Counted from the first letter of the stretch, positions 1-7,729 are shown. The stretch: 64,000 nucleotides of DNA from an uncultured Pelagibacteraceae bacterium (GCA_902613805.1 CACMIV010000002.1:186001-250000), one strand, 5' to 3'. Numbers and translations: made by a program. The notes: generated from the letters alone by a model not told the origin.

Positions 1-216
1 GTTAAATAAAAAACTTGAGAGAAAGTTCTGAGTGCCATCGCGAGTAAATGTGATTCCTAAGTCACTAAAAAAATTTCCACTAAAAGAGTAAGAATTTAAA
101 TCTGGATTAAATAAAGTTCCTCCAGGAAATAAAATCATTGCCGCAGCATTCGTTACAATAAAATATGCAATCATGAATCTAAGCGCATATACAGGAATAT
201 AGCTAAAATTTGTCAT
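1..216 (-). CDS. DUF998-like integral membrane protein (partial, N-terminus)
   Basis: The minus strand is open for 72 codons from an ATG at 216 and runs off the window edge, so only the N-terminal part is present. The peptide has a first membrane segment (about residues 14-32), then a Pro-Gly-Gly turn and a segment reading SGNFFSDLGIT. That recalls the conserved N-x-x-S-D-L-G stretch of DUF998-type membrane proteins, whose function is unknown. A 26-codon reading frame ends 4 nt upstream of its start. Identification is by pattern only, and the missing C-terminus would settle it. Confidence 0.55.
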   Translation of the reverse strand, partial: MTNFSYIPVYALRFMIAYFIVTNAAAMILFPGGTLFNPDLNSYSFSGNFFSDLGITFTRDGTQNFLSSFLFN

Positions 217-220
217 TAAA

Positions 221-301
221 TTATGCGCTGAAGCTGGATATCAGTATAAAGACCACAAAAGCAGCAACCATTATGTACATTATTTTGTTGTCTAGATTCA
301 T
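221..301 (-). CDS. Possible 26-residue single-span membrane peptide
   Basis: An ATG at 301 opens a 26-codon frame ending in TAA at 221-223, four nucleotides before the ATG of the DUF998-like gene. The product would be almost entirely one hydrophobic helix (about residues 8-24) after a short polar start. No clear ribosome binding site precedes it. It could be a genuine leader gene translationally coupled to the membrane protein, or just the 5' leader of that mRNA. Low confidence. Confidence 0.25.
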   Translation of the reverse strand: MNLDNKIMYIMVAAFVVFILISSFSA

Positions 302-324
302 GATCGAAATATAATGTTTATTCT

Positions 325-666
325 ATGGAAAATCCAGCTAGATATACAAATTACAAAGATTTTTTTCCTTTCTATTTAAGGGAACACAGCAAAAAGAGCA
401 CAAGGATGCTGCATTATTTTGGAACGATTGGTTACCAAGTACTATTCTGGTCCCTGCTGCTAACTCAAAATTACTTATTCCTGCCTTTAATCTTACTTGC
501 AGGTTATGGTCCTGCATGGATTGGGCATTTCTTTATAGAAAAAAATAAACCCGCTACGTTTAAATATCCTTTATGGTCTCTCATTGGTGATCATCATATG
601 GCTTATTTAATGCTCACAGGCAAACTTAAGAAAAGATTATCTGATGCCGGGGTATCAACTACTTAA
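325..666 (+). CDS. Mpo1/DUF962 family membrane protein
   Basis: The 113-residue protein matches the DUF962 (YGL010w/Mpo1-like) pattern: an N-terminal segment with F-x-x-F-x-x-x-E-H and a R-x-x-H-x-x-G stretch, two hydrophobic hairpins, then the diagnostic HFFIEKNKPATF block near residues 64-75 and a closing SLIGD motif. Yeast Mpo1 is an Fe(II)-dependent dioxygenase that alpha-oxidises 2-hydroxy fatty acids, and the conserved histidines are its proposed ligands. The bacterial members are mostly uncharacterised, so the family call is firm and the reaction is inference. Its end overlaps the convergent MAPEG gene by 12 bp. Confidence 0.85.
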   Translation: MENPARYTNYKDFFPFYLREHSKKSTRMLHYFGTIGYQVLFWSLLLTQNYLFLPLILLAGYGPAWIGHFFIEKNKPATFKYPLWSLIGDHHMAYLMLTGKLKKRLSDAGVSTT

Positions 667-1077
667 AACATAATACACAGTTCCAAGAAACAATAACAAC
701 AAAGCAGTTTGAGAAAAAATCCAGATGGCACCTCTTACTGAAGTGTTATTGAAACAGATATGTACAATGGAATGGATCACTCTAAATAATAAATATAACC
801 ATGCGCAAATTAGCAAAAAATTACTTTCAATTTCAATAAAAACGATGATCCCTATTAGAAAATAAAAAATAACTGAAAACTCAAATATATTTGAAATATT
901 ATTTTTTATAATTTTCAAATATAGAGGAGCATCTTTATAAGGCTCGACAGGAATACCACTTTCTTCCCAGTCCTTGCCTTTACCCATTAAATTAACTGAT
1001 GCGATTGTATGAATTAATCCAATAACAAAAGTTAATAAAATAAGCCCAAGTGCTGGAACTAAAATATTAGTTAACAT
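655..1077 (-). CDS. MAPEG family membrane protein (downstream copy)
   Basis: A 140-residue membrane protein with four predicted spans and the MAPEG signature: an N-x-x-N-x-F-E-F segment entering the second helix (around residues 61-68) and a L-x-x-R-V-x-H-S-I-V-H helix near residues 98-108. MAPEG proteins include microsomal glutathione transferases and leukotriene synthases; bacterial members may conjugate glutathione to lipophilic compounds. The frame is open up to 1140, but I start it at the ATG at 1077. That ATG overlaps the upstream MAPEG stop as TGATG and gives a normal first helix. Probably translationally coupled to its paralogue. Confidence 0.8.
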   Translation of the reverse strand: MLTNILVPALGLILLTFVIGLIHTIASVNLMGKGKDWEESGIPVEPYKDAPLYLKIIKNNISNIFEFSVIFYFLIGIIVFIEIESNFLLICAWLYLLFRVIHSIVHICFNNTSVRGAIWIFSQTALLLLFLGTVYYVLSS

Positions 1078-1514
1078 CAGATCATTAAAGAACAGGCTCG
1101 ATAAGCCATCCACGCCAAGATAATCGTAGACGGTAACCAAAATAGCGTTCTAACTGGCAAGGCAACACCAGGTATGATTTTATTATAAAATATGTGAACG
1201 ATTGAGTGTAGAACTCTTAACCAAAAGAACCATGTTGCTAACAACATAAAATATTCATCAACTGTTCCCGTTACATAGATCATGATGCAAACTGTATAAA
1301 AGAAGATTGGAAATTCGAACAAATTTGTCAAATTTCTCTGACTATTTTGAATTAATTCGCTGCCGTTTTCAAATGTGGGTATTTTAAAATCATCTTCTGT
1401 ATTCTTCTTATCGATGACAATGGCCTTAAGTCTAAGAACTGTCCCAAAGGCAAAAACAGCCAAAGAAAGCCACAGCATATTGATTACTGGCTCAAAAATT
1501 AATTCGGGTTGCAT
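1077..1514 (-). CDS. MAPEG family membrane protein (upstream copy)
   Basis: Second member of a tandem MAPEG pair, 145 residues from the chosen start. It shows R-N-L-T-N-L-F-E-F-P entering helix two and L-R-V-L-H-S-I-V-H later, as in its neighbour, so the pair looks like an old duplication. The frame extends upstream to 1577, but the ATG at 1514 has an AAGGAG Shine-Dalgarno six bases ahead (complement of 1521-1526) and begins with a typical MAPEG N-terminus (MQPELIFEPV). The substrate is unknown; glutathione-dependent detoxification is the family-level expectation. Confidence 0.8.
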   Translation of the reverse strand: MQPELIFEPVINMLWLSLAVFAFGTVLRLKAIVIDKKNTEDDFKIPTFENGSELIQNSQRNLTNLFEFPIFFYTVCIMIYVTGTVDEYFMLLATWFFWLRVLHSIVHIFYNKIIPGVALPVRTLFWLPSTIILAWMAYRACSLMI

Positions 1515-1599
1515 AATAAACTCCTTGATTGAAATAAGAATCCAGTAAATTATATATACTAATACAGTTTTAACCATATTTAATGAAAGGAGGTGGTCT

Positions 1600-1698
1600 A
1601 TGTCTATAGGTAGTATAGAGGAGCTTTGCTCGAGTAGTGAAATTCCATGTGATTGTAGATGTGGAAACCTCCACTTTTTGAGTGGAGCTCCGTTTTAA
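1600..1698 (+). CDS. Possible 32-residue cysteine-rich small protein / leader of a short transcript
   Basis: An ATG at 1600 follows a near-perfect Shine-Dalgarno (AAAGGAGG at 1586-1593) at ideal spacing. It opens a 32-codon frame ending in TAA at 1696-1698, seven bases before a strong terminator. The peptide has four cysteines (residues 10, 17, 19 and 21; the last three as CDCRC). The same bases can fold: CTCCAC (1669-1674) pairs with GTGGAG (1682-1687), while CCTCC (1668-1672) can instead pair with the Shine-Dalgarno GGAGG. It may therefore encode a small metal- or thiol-active protein, be a non-coding RNA, or be both. I do not recognise the family. Confidence 0.45.
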   Translation: MSIGSIEELCSSSEIPCDCRCGNLHFLSGAPF

Positions 1699-1705
1699 CT
1701 ACATT

Positions 1706-1735
1706 AAGCCCCCATTAATTTGGGGGCTTTTTTTT
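1706..1735 (+). terminator. Rho-independent terminator of the short 1583-1735 transcript
   Basis: AAGCCCCC (1706-1713) and GGGGGCTT (1722-1729) form a perfect eight-pair stem with an eight-base loop, running into a T tract through 1735. The T run is on the plus strand only, so it ends a plus-strand transcript. The only candidate is the short unit starting near 1583. It abuts the stop codon of the convergent thioesterase gene. Confidence 0.9.
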
Positions 1736-2102
1736 AGATCTTTAAATTTGGTTTAAATTTTCTTGTTTTATTTTTGTCATTGATAGCGACGTAGGAAAAC
1801 TCTCCTACAGCCACTTCAACTTCCTTTTGGTTCATTTCAGAACGCATCGCAGTAATTTTGAATATCATTTTGGACTGCTTCACTGATACAATTGATCCGT
1901 AAACATTGATGAATTTACCAACATGCATTGGATTTTTATACTTAACTTTAGACTCCACTAATACAGCATTGCCTTTTGAAACGAGCTGAGTCATATAAAT
2001 GCCTCCATGGGCCATTTGCTTTACTATCCAAGCACCATGTGCAGTACCGTAGGGATTGCTATCCGGTGGCTGACATATATTTCTAATTAAAAGTTTACCC
2101 AT
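1734..2102 (-). CDS. YciA-like hotdog-fold acyl-CoA thioesterase
   Basis: A 122-residue single hotdog domain. Residues 13-27 carry the D-x-N-x-x-G-x-x-x-G-x-W-I segment typical of YciA-type acyl-CoA hydrolases, where the Asp takes part in hydrolysis and the Gly-Gly/Trp helix packs on the thioester. The later VESKVKYKNPMHVGK stretch matches the beta-strand/turn that follows in this family. It would hydrolyse acyl-CoA thioesters in the cytoplasm; chain length cannot be read from sequence. The start overlaps the end of the upstream VanZ-like gene by 8 bp, so the two are probably co-transcribed. Confidence 0.75.
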   Translation of the reverse strand: MGKLLIRNICQPPDSNPYGTAHGAWIVKQMAHGGIYMTQLVSKGNAVLVESKVKYKNPMHVGKFINVYGSIVSVKQSKMIFKITAMRSEMNQKEVEVAVGEFSYVAINDKNKTRKFKPNLKI

Positions 2103-2457
2103 TTTTCATTCTTAAATATCTTATTAAATAAATCGCTGATACACAACCAAGCACATTAAAAACTCCCTCAAGAATATTAAAAGTCCTGAAAGGTAAAACA
2201 TAATGAATAAATTCAATGAATACACTTGTTATAAGTGCAAGACTTATTCCAAATATAAACTCATTTGACTTGTTGTTAGCTAACTGAGCTAATGTACCAA
2301 GTATAAAAAATGAAATAAAATGTATTGTATTATCGCTTATGATATCAGCTGCTTGTTGTACATATGATTCACCAGATGGTATACGTGTGTATCCATAATA
2401 AATGTAAAATAAATAAAAAAAGAAGATTACTCTGAGAGGATTTGATAGAATATTCAT
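2095..2457 (-). CDS. VanZ-like membrane protein
   Basis: A 120-residue protein with about four hydrophobic spans. The segment FIEFIHYVLPFRTFNILEGV near the C-terminus followed by N-V-L-G matches the conserved end of VanZ-like domains (F-x-Q-x-F-x-P-x-R-x-x-x-x-x-D-x-x-x-N-x-x-G). A D-K-x-x-H-F-like segment appears as NTIHFISFF in the middle. VanZ-like proteins are widespread and mostly of unknown role; resistance to teicoplanin is known only for the founding member. It lies just upstream of the thioesterase on the same strand. Confidence 0.65.
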   Translation of the reverse strand: MNILSNPLRVIFFFYLFYIYYGYTRIPSGESYVQQAADIISDNTIHFISFFILGTLAQLANNKSNEFIFGISLALITSVFIEFIHYVLPFRTFNILEGVFNVLGCVSAIYLIRYLRMKNG

Positions 2458-2483
2458 AATACAACTATAAATTTATAAAAAGA

Positions 2484-3161
2484 ATGAGCAATATATTAAT
2501 CATAGGAGCTAATCGAGGTCTTGGGCTTGAGTTTGTAAAGCAATACAACAATACAAACCATAACATCATTGCAACCACTCGAAATAAAGATAGCTCAAAA
2601 GAGTTGAATGAAATTAACAATATCGATGTCGCTGAGCTTGACTTAACTTCTGATGCAAGCGTGAATAGTTTTGTAACTAGTATCGGGTCTCAAAAAATTG
2701 ATATACTTATTCACAACGCAGGAATTTTTAGTGATGAGCAATTAAAAGAAGATCTTGATACAGATGCCTGGATGAATGAAATGAGAATTAATGCTGTGAT
2801 ACCCATAATTCTTGCACGAAAATTAAAGAACAACTTAAAAATGGGATCTGATAAGAAAGTCGTTTTTATATCAAGTCAAATGGGAAGCATTGACGACAAT
2901 TACTCTGGTAGATTTTATTTTTATCGCTCGTCAAAATCAGCTCTTAATTCTGCAGCACGAAGCTTATCAATAGATTGGAAAGATGATGGCATATCTGTAC
3001 TTATTTTGCACCCAGGATGGGTAAAAACAGATATGGGTGGCACAAGTGCCAAATTAGAGATACCTGAGAGCATTACCCGAATGATCAATGTTATAAATGA
3101 ACTAAATCTTGATAACTCTGGCTCATTTTTAAATTATGAAGGAAAAAAGCTTGAATGGTAA
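2484..3161 (+). CDS. Short-chain dehydrogenase/reductase (sniffer/C-factor-like SDR)
   Basis: A 225-residue classical SDR. It shows the cofactor loop GANRGLG (residues 8-14), the structural NAG motif (about 77-79), a catalytic Ser in ISSQMGS (about 131-137) and an active-site Y-x-x-x-K in YRSSK. A P-G-W-V-x-T-D-M segment follows, typical of the carbonyl-reductase sniffer/C-factor subgroup. These are NAD(P)H-dependent oxidoreductases; the substrate is not predictable. The 3' end overlaps the next gene by 7 bp, which suggests co-expression with the FMN-binding oxidase. Confidence 0.85.
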   Translation: MSNILIIGANRGLGLEFVKQYNNTNHNIIATTRNKDSSKELNEINNIDVAELDLTSDASVNSFVTSIGSQKIDILIHNAGIFSDEQLKEDLDTDAWMNEMRINAVIPIILARKLKNNLKMGSDKKVVFISSQMGSIDDNYSGRFYFYRSSKSALNSAARSLSIDWKDDGISVLILHPGWVKTDMGGTSAKLEIPESITRMINVINELNLDNSGSFLNYEGKKLEW

Positions 3162-3781
3162 AAGATCATACACATGATAAACCTGATTTCTATAATGATC
3201 TTGATAAGACTTATGAAAATATTTGGGATCAACTCATAATTGGTAAATCAAAATCAAGATCTGAATTTCATCAAGGGTATATTTCAACATTCAATGACTC
3301 ATTTCCATCGGTTAGAACAGTTGTCCTCAGGCATGTTGATAAGAAAAATAATACCATAAGTTTTCATACGGATATCCGATCCAGTAAAATTGATGAAATC
3401 AAAAAAAATAATGCAGTAACCATGCTGTTTTACGATCATGGCAAAAAGATACAAATTAAAGTTTCAGGAAAAGCTGAAATCAATCATAAAAACGATAAGG
3501 CAAAAACGGCCTGGGATAACTCAAGGTCATTCAGCAAGAAATGTTATGTTGTTGAAAAGGCTCCTGGGTCGCCCTCAGATGAACCAACTTCAGGATACTT
3601 GCCAGAGCATGAAAACGAACTGCCGGACGATAATCTTTTACAAAACGGTTATAACAACTTTACTTTAGTGGAAATTCAAATTCACTCGATTGAGTGGCTT
3701 TATTTGCATCGTCAAGGTCATCGCCGAGCATTGTTTACATCCACAAATGGCAGTTTAAACAAGGAATGGCTAACGCCATAA
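3155..3781 (+). CDS. Pyridoxamine 5'-phosphate oxidase-like FMN-binding protein (Alr4036 type)
   Basis: A 208-residue split-barrel flavoprotein. The segment SVRTVVLRHVD with the following SFHTDIRSSK stretch matches the FMN phosphate-binding core of the PNPOx-like Alr4036 family. The C-terminal IEWLYLHRQGHRRALFT block matches the family end, where the Arg/His pair contacts FMN. It is not clearly the canonical PdxH, which ends differently, so the substrate is uncertain. It lies between the SDR gene (7-bp overlap) and phnX. A role in supplying PLP to an unseen PLP-dependent phosphonate enzyme is possible but unsupported. Confidence 0.75.
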   Translation: MVKDHTHDKPDFYNDLDKTYENIWDQLIIGKSKSRSEFHQGYISTFNDSFPSVRTVVLRHVDKKNNTISFHTDIRSSKIDEIKKNNAVTMLFYDHGKKIQIKVSGKAEINHKNDKAKTAWDNSRSFSKKCYVVEKAPGSPSDEPTSGYLPEHENELPDDNLLQNGYNNFTLVEIQIHSIEWLYLHRQGHRRALFTSTNGSLNKEWLTP

Positions 3782-3817
3782 TAGTGTCTAAAGAAAGCAA
3801 GAAAAGGTTAAATAGTT

Positions 3818-4654
3818 TTGAAATATTTGTCAGAAAATAGATATAAAGGAGAGATAAAAGGTTTGGTATTAGACTGGAGTGGAACTACTGCTGACGCATA
3901 CGTGATTGCTCCAACTATAGTGTTTGTTGAGGTTTTTAAGAAACAAAAGGTTGTAATCTCCATGGAAGAGGCAAGAGAACCCATGGGTTTACGAAAAGAT
4001 TTACATATAAAAGCACTCACAGAGAACGCTGAAATAAGAAAGCGCTGGAACATAGTACATGGTAAAGACCCACAAATGTCTGATGTTGAAAATATGTACG
4101 CAGATTTTGTTCCACTGCAGCTTAAATGCTTAAAACAATACTCAAAATTATTACCCGGAACAGCAGAAGTAATTAAACGGGTTCAAAACAGCGGTATAAA
4201 AGTTGGTTGCACAACTGGTTTTGTGCGGTCAATGGTTAATATTTTAGAGGAAGAATCAGCAAAACAGGGATATGTCCCTGATGCGTCAGTTGCAGGTGAT
4301 GATGTTAAAAATGGCGTTCGGCCCCTTCCCCACATGTTATATAAAAATTTAGATATAATGAATATAGAATCCATTCAATCAGTTATAAAAGTTGATGATA
4401 CTGTTTCAGGAATTGGAGAAGCAATTAATGCTGGTTGTTGGGGTGTTGGTGTAACGCGATATTCGAATTATATGAATATAAATTCCTTAGAAGAAGCTGA
4501 TGAACTGAGTAAAGAAGAAATTGATATGAAACAAGGATATGCAAAAGATCTGCTTTATAAAGCAGGTGCGCATTACGTAATAGAAACTATTGCAGATATC
4601 GAGGCCGTTATTGATGATATTAACAAAAGGCTTTCACGTGGTGAAGGGCCTTAA
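3818..4654 (+). CDS. phnX: Phosphonoacetaldehyde hydrolase
   Basis: A 278-residue HAD-superfamily enzyme that cleaves phosphonoacetaldehyde to acetaldehyde and phosphate. The nucleophile motif DWSGTT is at residues 19-24. The family-specific cap segment PMGLRKDLHIKALT carries the Lys that forms the Schiff base (equivalent to Lys53 of the Bacillus cereus enzyme), and KVDDTVSGI is the metal-binding DD motif. The start is a TTG at 3818 with an AAGG ahead; no ATG gives a full N-terminus. AEP transaminase (PhnW), the usual partner, is not in the window, so the aldehyde must come from an enzyme encoded elsewhere. The end overlaps the convergent phosphatase gene by 4 bp. Confidence 0.92.
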   Translation: MKYLSENRYKGEIKGLVLDWSGTTADAYVIAPTIVFVEVFKKQKVVISMEEAREPMGLRKDLHIKALTENAEIRKRWNIVHGKDPQMSDVENMYADFVPLQLKCLKQYSKLLPGTAEVIKRVQNSGIKVGCTTGFVRSMVNILEEESAKQGYVPDASVAGDDVKNGVRPLPHMLYKNLDIMNIESIQSVIKVDDTVSGIGEAINAGCWGVGVTRYSNYMNINSLEEADELSKEEIDMKQGYAKDLLYKAGAHYVIETIADIEAVIDDINKRLSRGEGP

Positions 4655-5166
4655 AAGTTGATTACAAATTTTTCTTGTTCCTCTGTTTCAATTGTACCTG
4701 GCCGGCAATTCCTTACATGATTTATGCATTGGTTTGAATCTAGTCCTAGTGCCTTTAAAATAAGTGAAGCAAACATTCCAGATCTACCTAATCCAGCATA
4801 ACAATGCAGGTAAACATTTTTATTGAGTTCTAACTGAGTAACACAATCTCTGATAATTTGACTATATTCATTTTTTTTAATCTGAGCTGGAATACCATAG
4901 TTTTTTATGGGCATGCTGTAGGCCCTAACATTCTTCTCCTCTAGATCTTTATGGAACTGATTAATTTCAAAATTTCTAATTTCATTAAGTTCTATCAATG
5001 AAACAACGAGTGATATATTTAAGTCGATGATAATGGTTAAATCTTTTTTATAAGTAAATTTATCAAATCTAGAATTACTGATACCTGGACAACTGGATAT
5101 AACCAAATTACCAAGATTTTTTTTTGCTTTAACAATTTTCGAAAGCTTTATTTTAGTAAAGTTCAA
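4651..5166 (-). CDS. Tyrosine/dual-specificity phosphatase-like protein in phosphonate locus
   Basis: A 171-residue protein with the full Cys-phosphatase P-loop HCYAGLGRSG: Cys122 and Arg128, in H-C-x5-R-S/T form. A downstream N-x-x-R-x-x-R-P-G-T-x-E-T stretch is typical of CDKN3-like/bacterial dual-specificity phosphatases. It starts with TTG at 5166, overlapping the stop of the HD-domain gene as TTGA, so the two form a coupled operon divergent from phnC. The protein is cytoplasmic, with no signal peptide. Its target is unknown. The locus suggests either a small phosphorylated intermediate of phosphonate breakdown or a regulatory phosphoprotein. Confidence 0.8.
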   Translation of the reverse strand: MNFTKIKLSKIVKAKKNLGNLVISSCPGISNSRFDKFTYKKDLTIIIDLNISLVVSLIELNEIRNFEINQFHKDLEEKNVRAYSMPIKNYGIPAQIKKNEYSQIIRDCVTQLELNKNVYLHCYAGLGRSGMFASLILKALGLDSNQCINHVRNCRPGTIETEEQEKFVINF

Positions 5167-5762
5167 ATATAGGACTTTTTAATAAAAGGATGAAAGAATG
5201 AAATAGCTTCAGTTTTCTTTCCCCTAATTTTTGCATTGTCATCATACTTTCGAAGTCTTACTGCATCTTCAAAATATTTATGACTTTCCAGTTTTCGAAT
5301 AGCATCTTTGTTTAAATATCCGCCTTGAAGTTTAAAACTTCTTTTGGAGCCATCTGAAAGACCGTCATAATAATCTGATTGAACGGAACATAGATATCTC
5401 TTTGCAATAACGTGCATTTTAATTGGATAAGTAACTTCTTCAGGGAAATACTTGGATAAAAAAGATGCAGCAACGTTTTCATGATACTTGTCATTGTTTA
5501 AAAAATCATGGCTATTTACATCTTCGCCAGTCAACATATGCCCTAAATCGTGAAATAATGAAGCAGTAATAAATTTATCACTTTCATTATTTTCTTTAGC
5601 TAAGGTTGCGCACTGAAGAGCATGTTGTAATTGAGTAATCTCTTCGTCATAAAAACTGCACGAACCTCTTTGATCAATAATTTCACATAAAACATTGGTA
5701 CGCTCAATAATTGAAGCTGAATTTAATTTATTTTCTAGAGATTGGATTTTATCTAATTGCAT
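5163..5762 (-). CDS. PhnZ-like HD-domain diiron oxygenase (phosphonate-operon HD protein, TIGR03276 type)
   Basis: A 199-residue HD-domain protein with the metal ligands in order: His47 (TQLQHALQCA), His71-Asp72 (FHDLGH), His94, His117, and Asp174/175 in LRKYDDNAK. The DYYDGLSDGSKRSFKLQGG segment and the LR-[KR]-[YW]-DD-x-AK motif are characteristic of the phosphonate-operon-associated HD family. That family contains PhnZ, the mixed-valence diiron oxygenase that cleaves 2-amino-1-hydroxyethylphosphonate to glycine and phosphate, and TmpB, its trimethylated-substrate relative. The usual hydroxylase partner PhnY (Fe/2-oxoglutarate) is not in the window. Family is firm, exact substrate open. Confidence 0.82.
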   Translation of the reverse strand: MQLDKIQSLENKLNSASIIERTNVLCEIIDQRGSCSFYDEEITQLQHALQCATLAKENNESDKFITASLFHDLGHMLTGEDVNSHDFLNNDKYHENVAASFLSKYFPEEVTYPIKMHVIAKRYLCSVQSDYYDGLSDGSKRSFKLQGGYLNKDAIRKLESHKYFEDAVRLRKYDDNAKIRGKKTEAISFFHPFIKKSYI

Positions 5763-5807
5763 GACTTAAATGATTAATTATATTTTTTTTAATGTCAATA
5801 ATTTGAG

Positions 5808-5857
5808 CTGTAACATTAGTGTAATAAATTGCAAAATATCTGTAATAAAAATGCAAC
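5808..5857 (+). promoter_or_regulatory. Pho-box array upstream of phnC
   Basis: Five Pho-like half-sites repeat at about 11-bp steps: CTGTAAC (5808-5814), GTGTAAT (5819-5825), a degenerate TTGCAAA (5829-5835), CTGTAAT (5840-5846) and ATGCAAC (5851-5857), with 4-5-bp A/T spacers. This matches the PhoB pattern of 7-bp direct repeats separated by 4 bp. The orientation points to phnC. The divergent HD-oxygenase/phosphatase operon shares the region and could be co-regulated. Confidence 0.75.
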
Positions 5858-5896
5858 TTTGATTTAATTTTTTTGTATTACTTTTTATTCATACTA

Positions 5897-6700
5897 ATGA
5901 TCAAAGTAGAGAAATTAAATAAGTATTTTGGTGACAACCGTGCAGTAAACGATGTCACATTTGAAATCAATAAACCTGAAATGATTGGTATCATTGGCAG
6001 ATCTGGTGCTGGAAAGTCAACATTACTGAGAATAATGAATCGTCTAACCGACGCAACTAGTGGATCTATTTTTATTGAAGGCAGAAATATACTTTCATTA
6101 ACAAAGAAAGACAAACGAGCATGGCAAAAAGATTGTGCCATGATATTTCAGCAATTCAATCTTGTGCCCCGTTTAGATGTTTTAACAAATGTAATTCTTG
6201 GAAGATCAAATATTCAAGGTACTTTACGATCAAGCTTAAAACTTTTCACTAAAGATGAACGCGTTGATGCATTGATGGCTCTGGATAAATTGGGAATGGC
6301 TGAAACCGCGCTGCAAAGAGCAGAGACTTTATCTGGTGGACAGCAACAAAGGGTTGCAATTTGTAGAGCTATGATGCAGCAACCAAAAATGATTTTAGCC
6401 GACGAGCCTATTGCATCGCTAGACCCTCTTAATGCCCGACTTGTAATGGAATCACTTAGAAATATTCATAGAGAAAAGCAGATTACTGTTCTTGCAAATC
6501 TTCATACTCTTGATACCGCTAAAAATTATTGTGACAGAATCATTGGCATGAGACTTGGGGAAATTGTTTTTGATGATGTACCTTCAAGTTTAAAAGATGA
6601 TGTTGCTAGAGAAATTTATGGCGCTGAAGCTGAAGAAGCATTTGAACCAACAGTTACTTCAACTTCACTTGGTGACGAACAGTTTGCAGAGGCAGGATAA
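5897..6700 (+). CDS. phnC: Phosphonate ABC transporter ATP-binding protein
   Basis: A 267-residue ABC ATPase: Walker [11 protein letters not shown]-loop [12 protein letters not shown] (the PhnC-type variant), signature LSGGQQQR, Walker [13 protein letters not shown]. Energises phosphonate import with PhnD and the two PhnE permeases that follow on the same strand. The frame opens at 5873, but the ATG at 5897 ([12 protein letters not shown]) fits the family N-terminus. A Pho-box array ends 39 bp upstream, which implies induction by phosphate starvation. Confidence 0.93.
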   Translation: MIKVEKLNKYFGDNRAVNDVTFEINKPEMIGIIGRSGAGKSTLLRIMNRLTDATSGSIFIEGRNILSLTKKDKRAWQKDCAMIFQQFNLVPRLDVLTNVILGRSNIQGTLRSSLKLFTKDERVDALMALDKLGMAETALQRAETLSGGQQQRVAICRAMMQQPKMILADEPIASLDPLNARLVMESLRNIHREKQITVLANLHTLDTAKNYCDRIIGMRLGEIVFDDVPSSLKDDVAREIYGAEAEEAFEPTVTSTSLGDEQFAEAG

Positions 6701-6752
6701 TGTTAGCCTTTTCAAAAAAAAACTTAACAACTAACAAGGAGATATACTAAAA

Positions 6753-7712
6753 ATGATTAAAAATTTAGTAAGGTCTATTATTGCTTGTTCATTCCTTTTC
6801 GTGTCTGCAAATGCATACGCATGGGATGTATCTGGCTATAAAGGGCCAACAATGGACTTGAGTAAATATCAACCTGAAATGAGACTTGGATTTTTAGGCG
6901 ATGAATCAGCTCAAGACATTATTAAGAATAATGCATGTCTAAAGGAATATGCGGAAGTTGCATATGGAGTACCAGCTAAAATTTATACTTTTAAAGATTA
7001 TGCAGGAACAATGGAGTCAATGCTTGGTGGCAGCTTAGATTATGCTTGGTTTGGCTCATCAGGATATGCGGGTATATATCTAGAAGATCCTACCGCTACT
7101 GTACCAATTTTAACCAGAATGCAGCCAACAGGAGATATGGGCTATTATTCAGTCATGGTTACAAGATCAGACTCGGGTATCAATTCACTTGATGATTTAA
7201 AAGGTAAATCTTTTGGATGGGCTGATCCTAATTCAACATCTGGTTATCTAATACCATCAATCGAATTAAAAGCTGCAGGAATGGATCCAGACTCATACTT
7301 TGGCTCTACACAATTTTCAGGTGGTCATGAAAATAACGTTTTGGCAGTTCTTAATGGTGATATCGATGCAGGTGTGACATGGGTATCTGGAGTTGGTGAA
7401 TGGAGCGAAGGTTACTCTTCTGGAAATCTGAGAAAAATGGTTGATAAAGGACTATTAAATATGGATGACATCAAACAGATTTGGTCATCTGCTTTGATAC
7501 CAAATGGACCGATTGTAATGCCAACTAATATGCCTGTGAGAGCGCATCAGGTCATGGTAGGCATGAAGCAGTGGATCCATGAAAATGACCCACAATGCAG
7601 CGAGAATGTTGCAAATGGAGTTGTTAAAGCTTGGGTGCCAGTCGACCATAGTTTCTATGAAACTATTGTAGCTGCTCGTAAAGCTAAAATTGAAGCTAAA
7701 AAAGCCGAATAA
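6753..7712 (+). CDS. phnD: Phosphonate ABC transporter substrate-binding protein
   Basis: A 319-residue periplasmic binding protein with a Sec signal peptide (residues 1-23, cleavage after A-Y-A). Mature-protein features include LGFLGDESAQ, a YAWFGSSGYAGI segment that lines the ligand pocket in PhnD/PtxB-like proteins, and the D-L-K-G-K-x-F-x-W-A-D-P-N-S-T-S-G-Y-L loop that binds the phosphonate group. A strong AAGGAG precedes the ATG. It binds phosphonates in the periplasm and delivers them to PhnE1/E2. Whether it prefers aminoethyl- or alkylphosphonates cannot be read reliably. Confidence 0.93.
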   Translation: MIKNLVRSIIACSFLFVSANAYAWDVSGYKGPTMDLSKYQPEMRLGFLGDESAQDIIKNNACLKEYAEVAYGVPAKIYTFKDYAGTMESMLGGSLDYAWFGSSGYAGIYLEDPTATVPILTRMQPTGDMGYYSVMVTRSDSGINSLDDLKGKSFGWADPNSTSGYLIPSIELKAAGMDPDSYFGSTQFSGGHENNVLAVLNGDIDAGVTWVSGVGEWSEGYSSGNLRKMVDKGLLNMDDIKQIWSSALIPNGPIVMPTNMPVRAHQVMVGMKQWIHENDPQCSENVANGVVKAWVPVDHSFYETIVAARKAKIEAKKAE

Positions 7713-7729
7713 ATTTCGGTAGTTGTTTG

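Noticed and set aside
3438..3668. 76-codon plus-strand frame within the FMN-binding oxidase gene
   Set aside because: Lies wholly inside a conserved gene in another frame, basic composition typical of a shadow frame.
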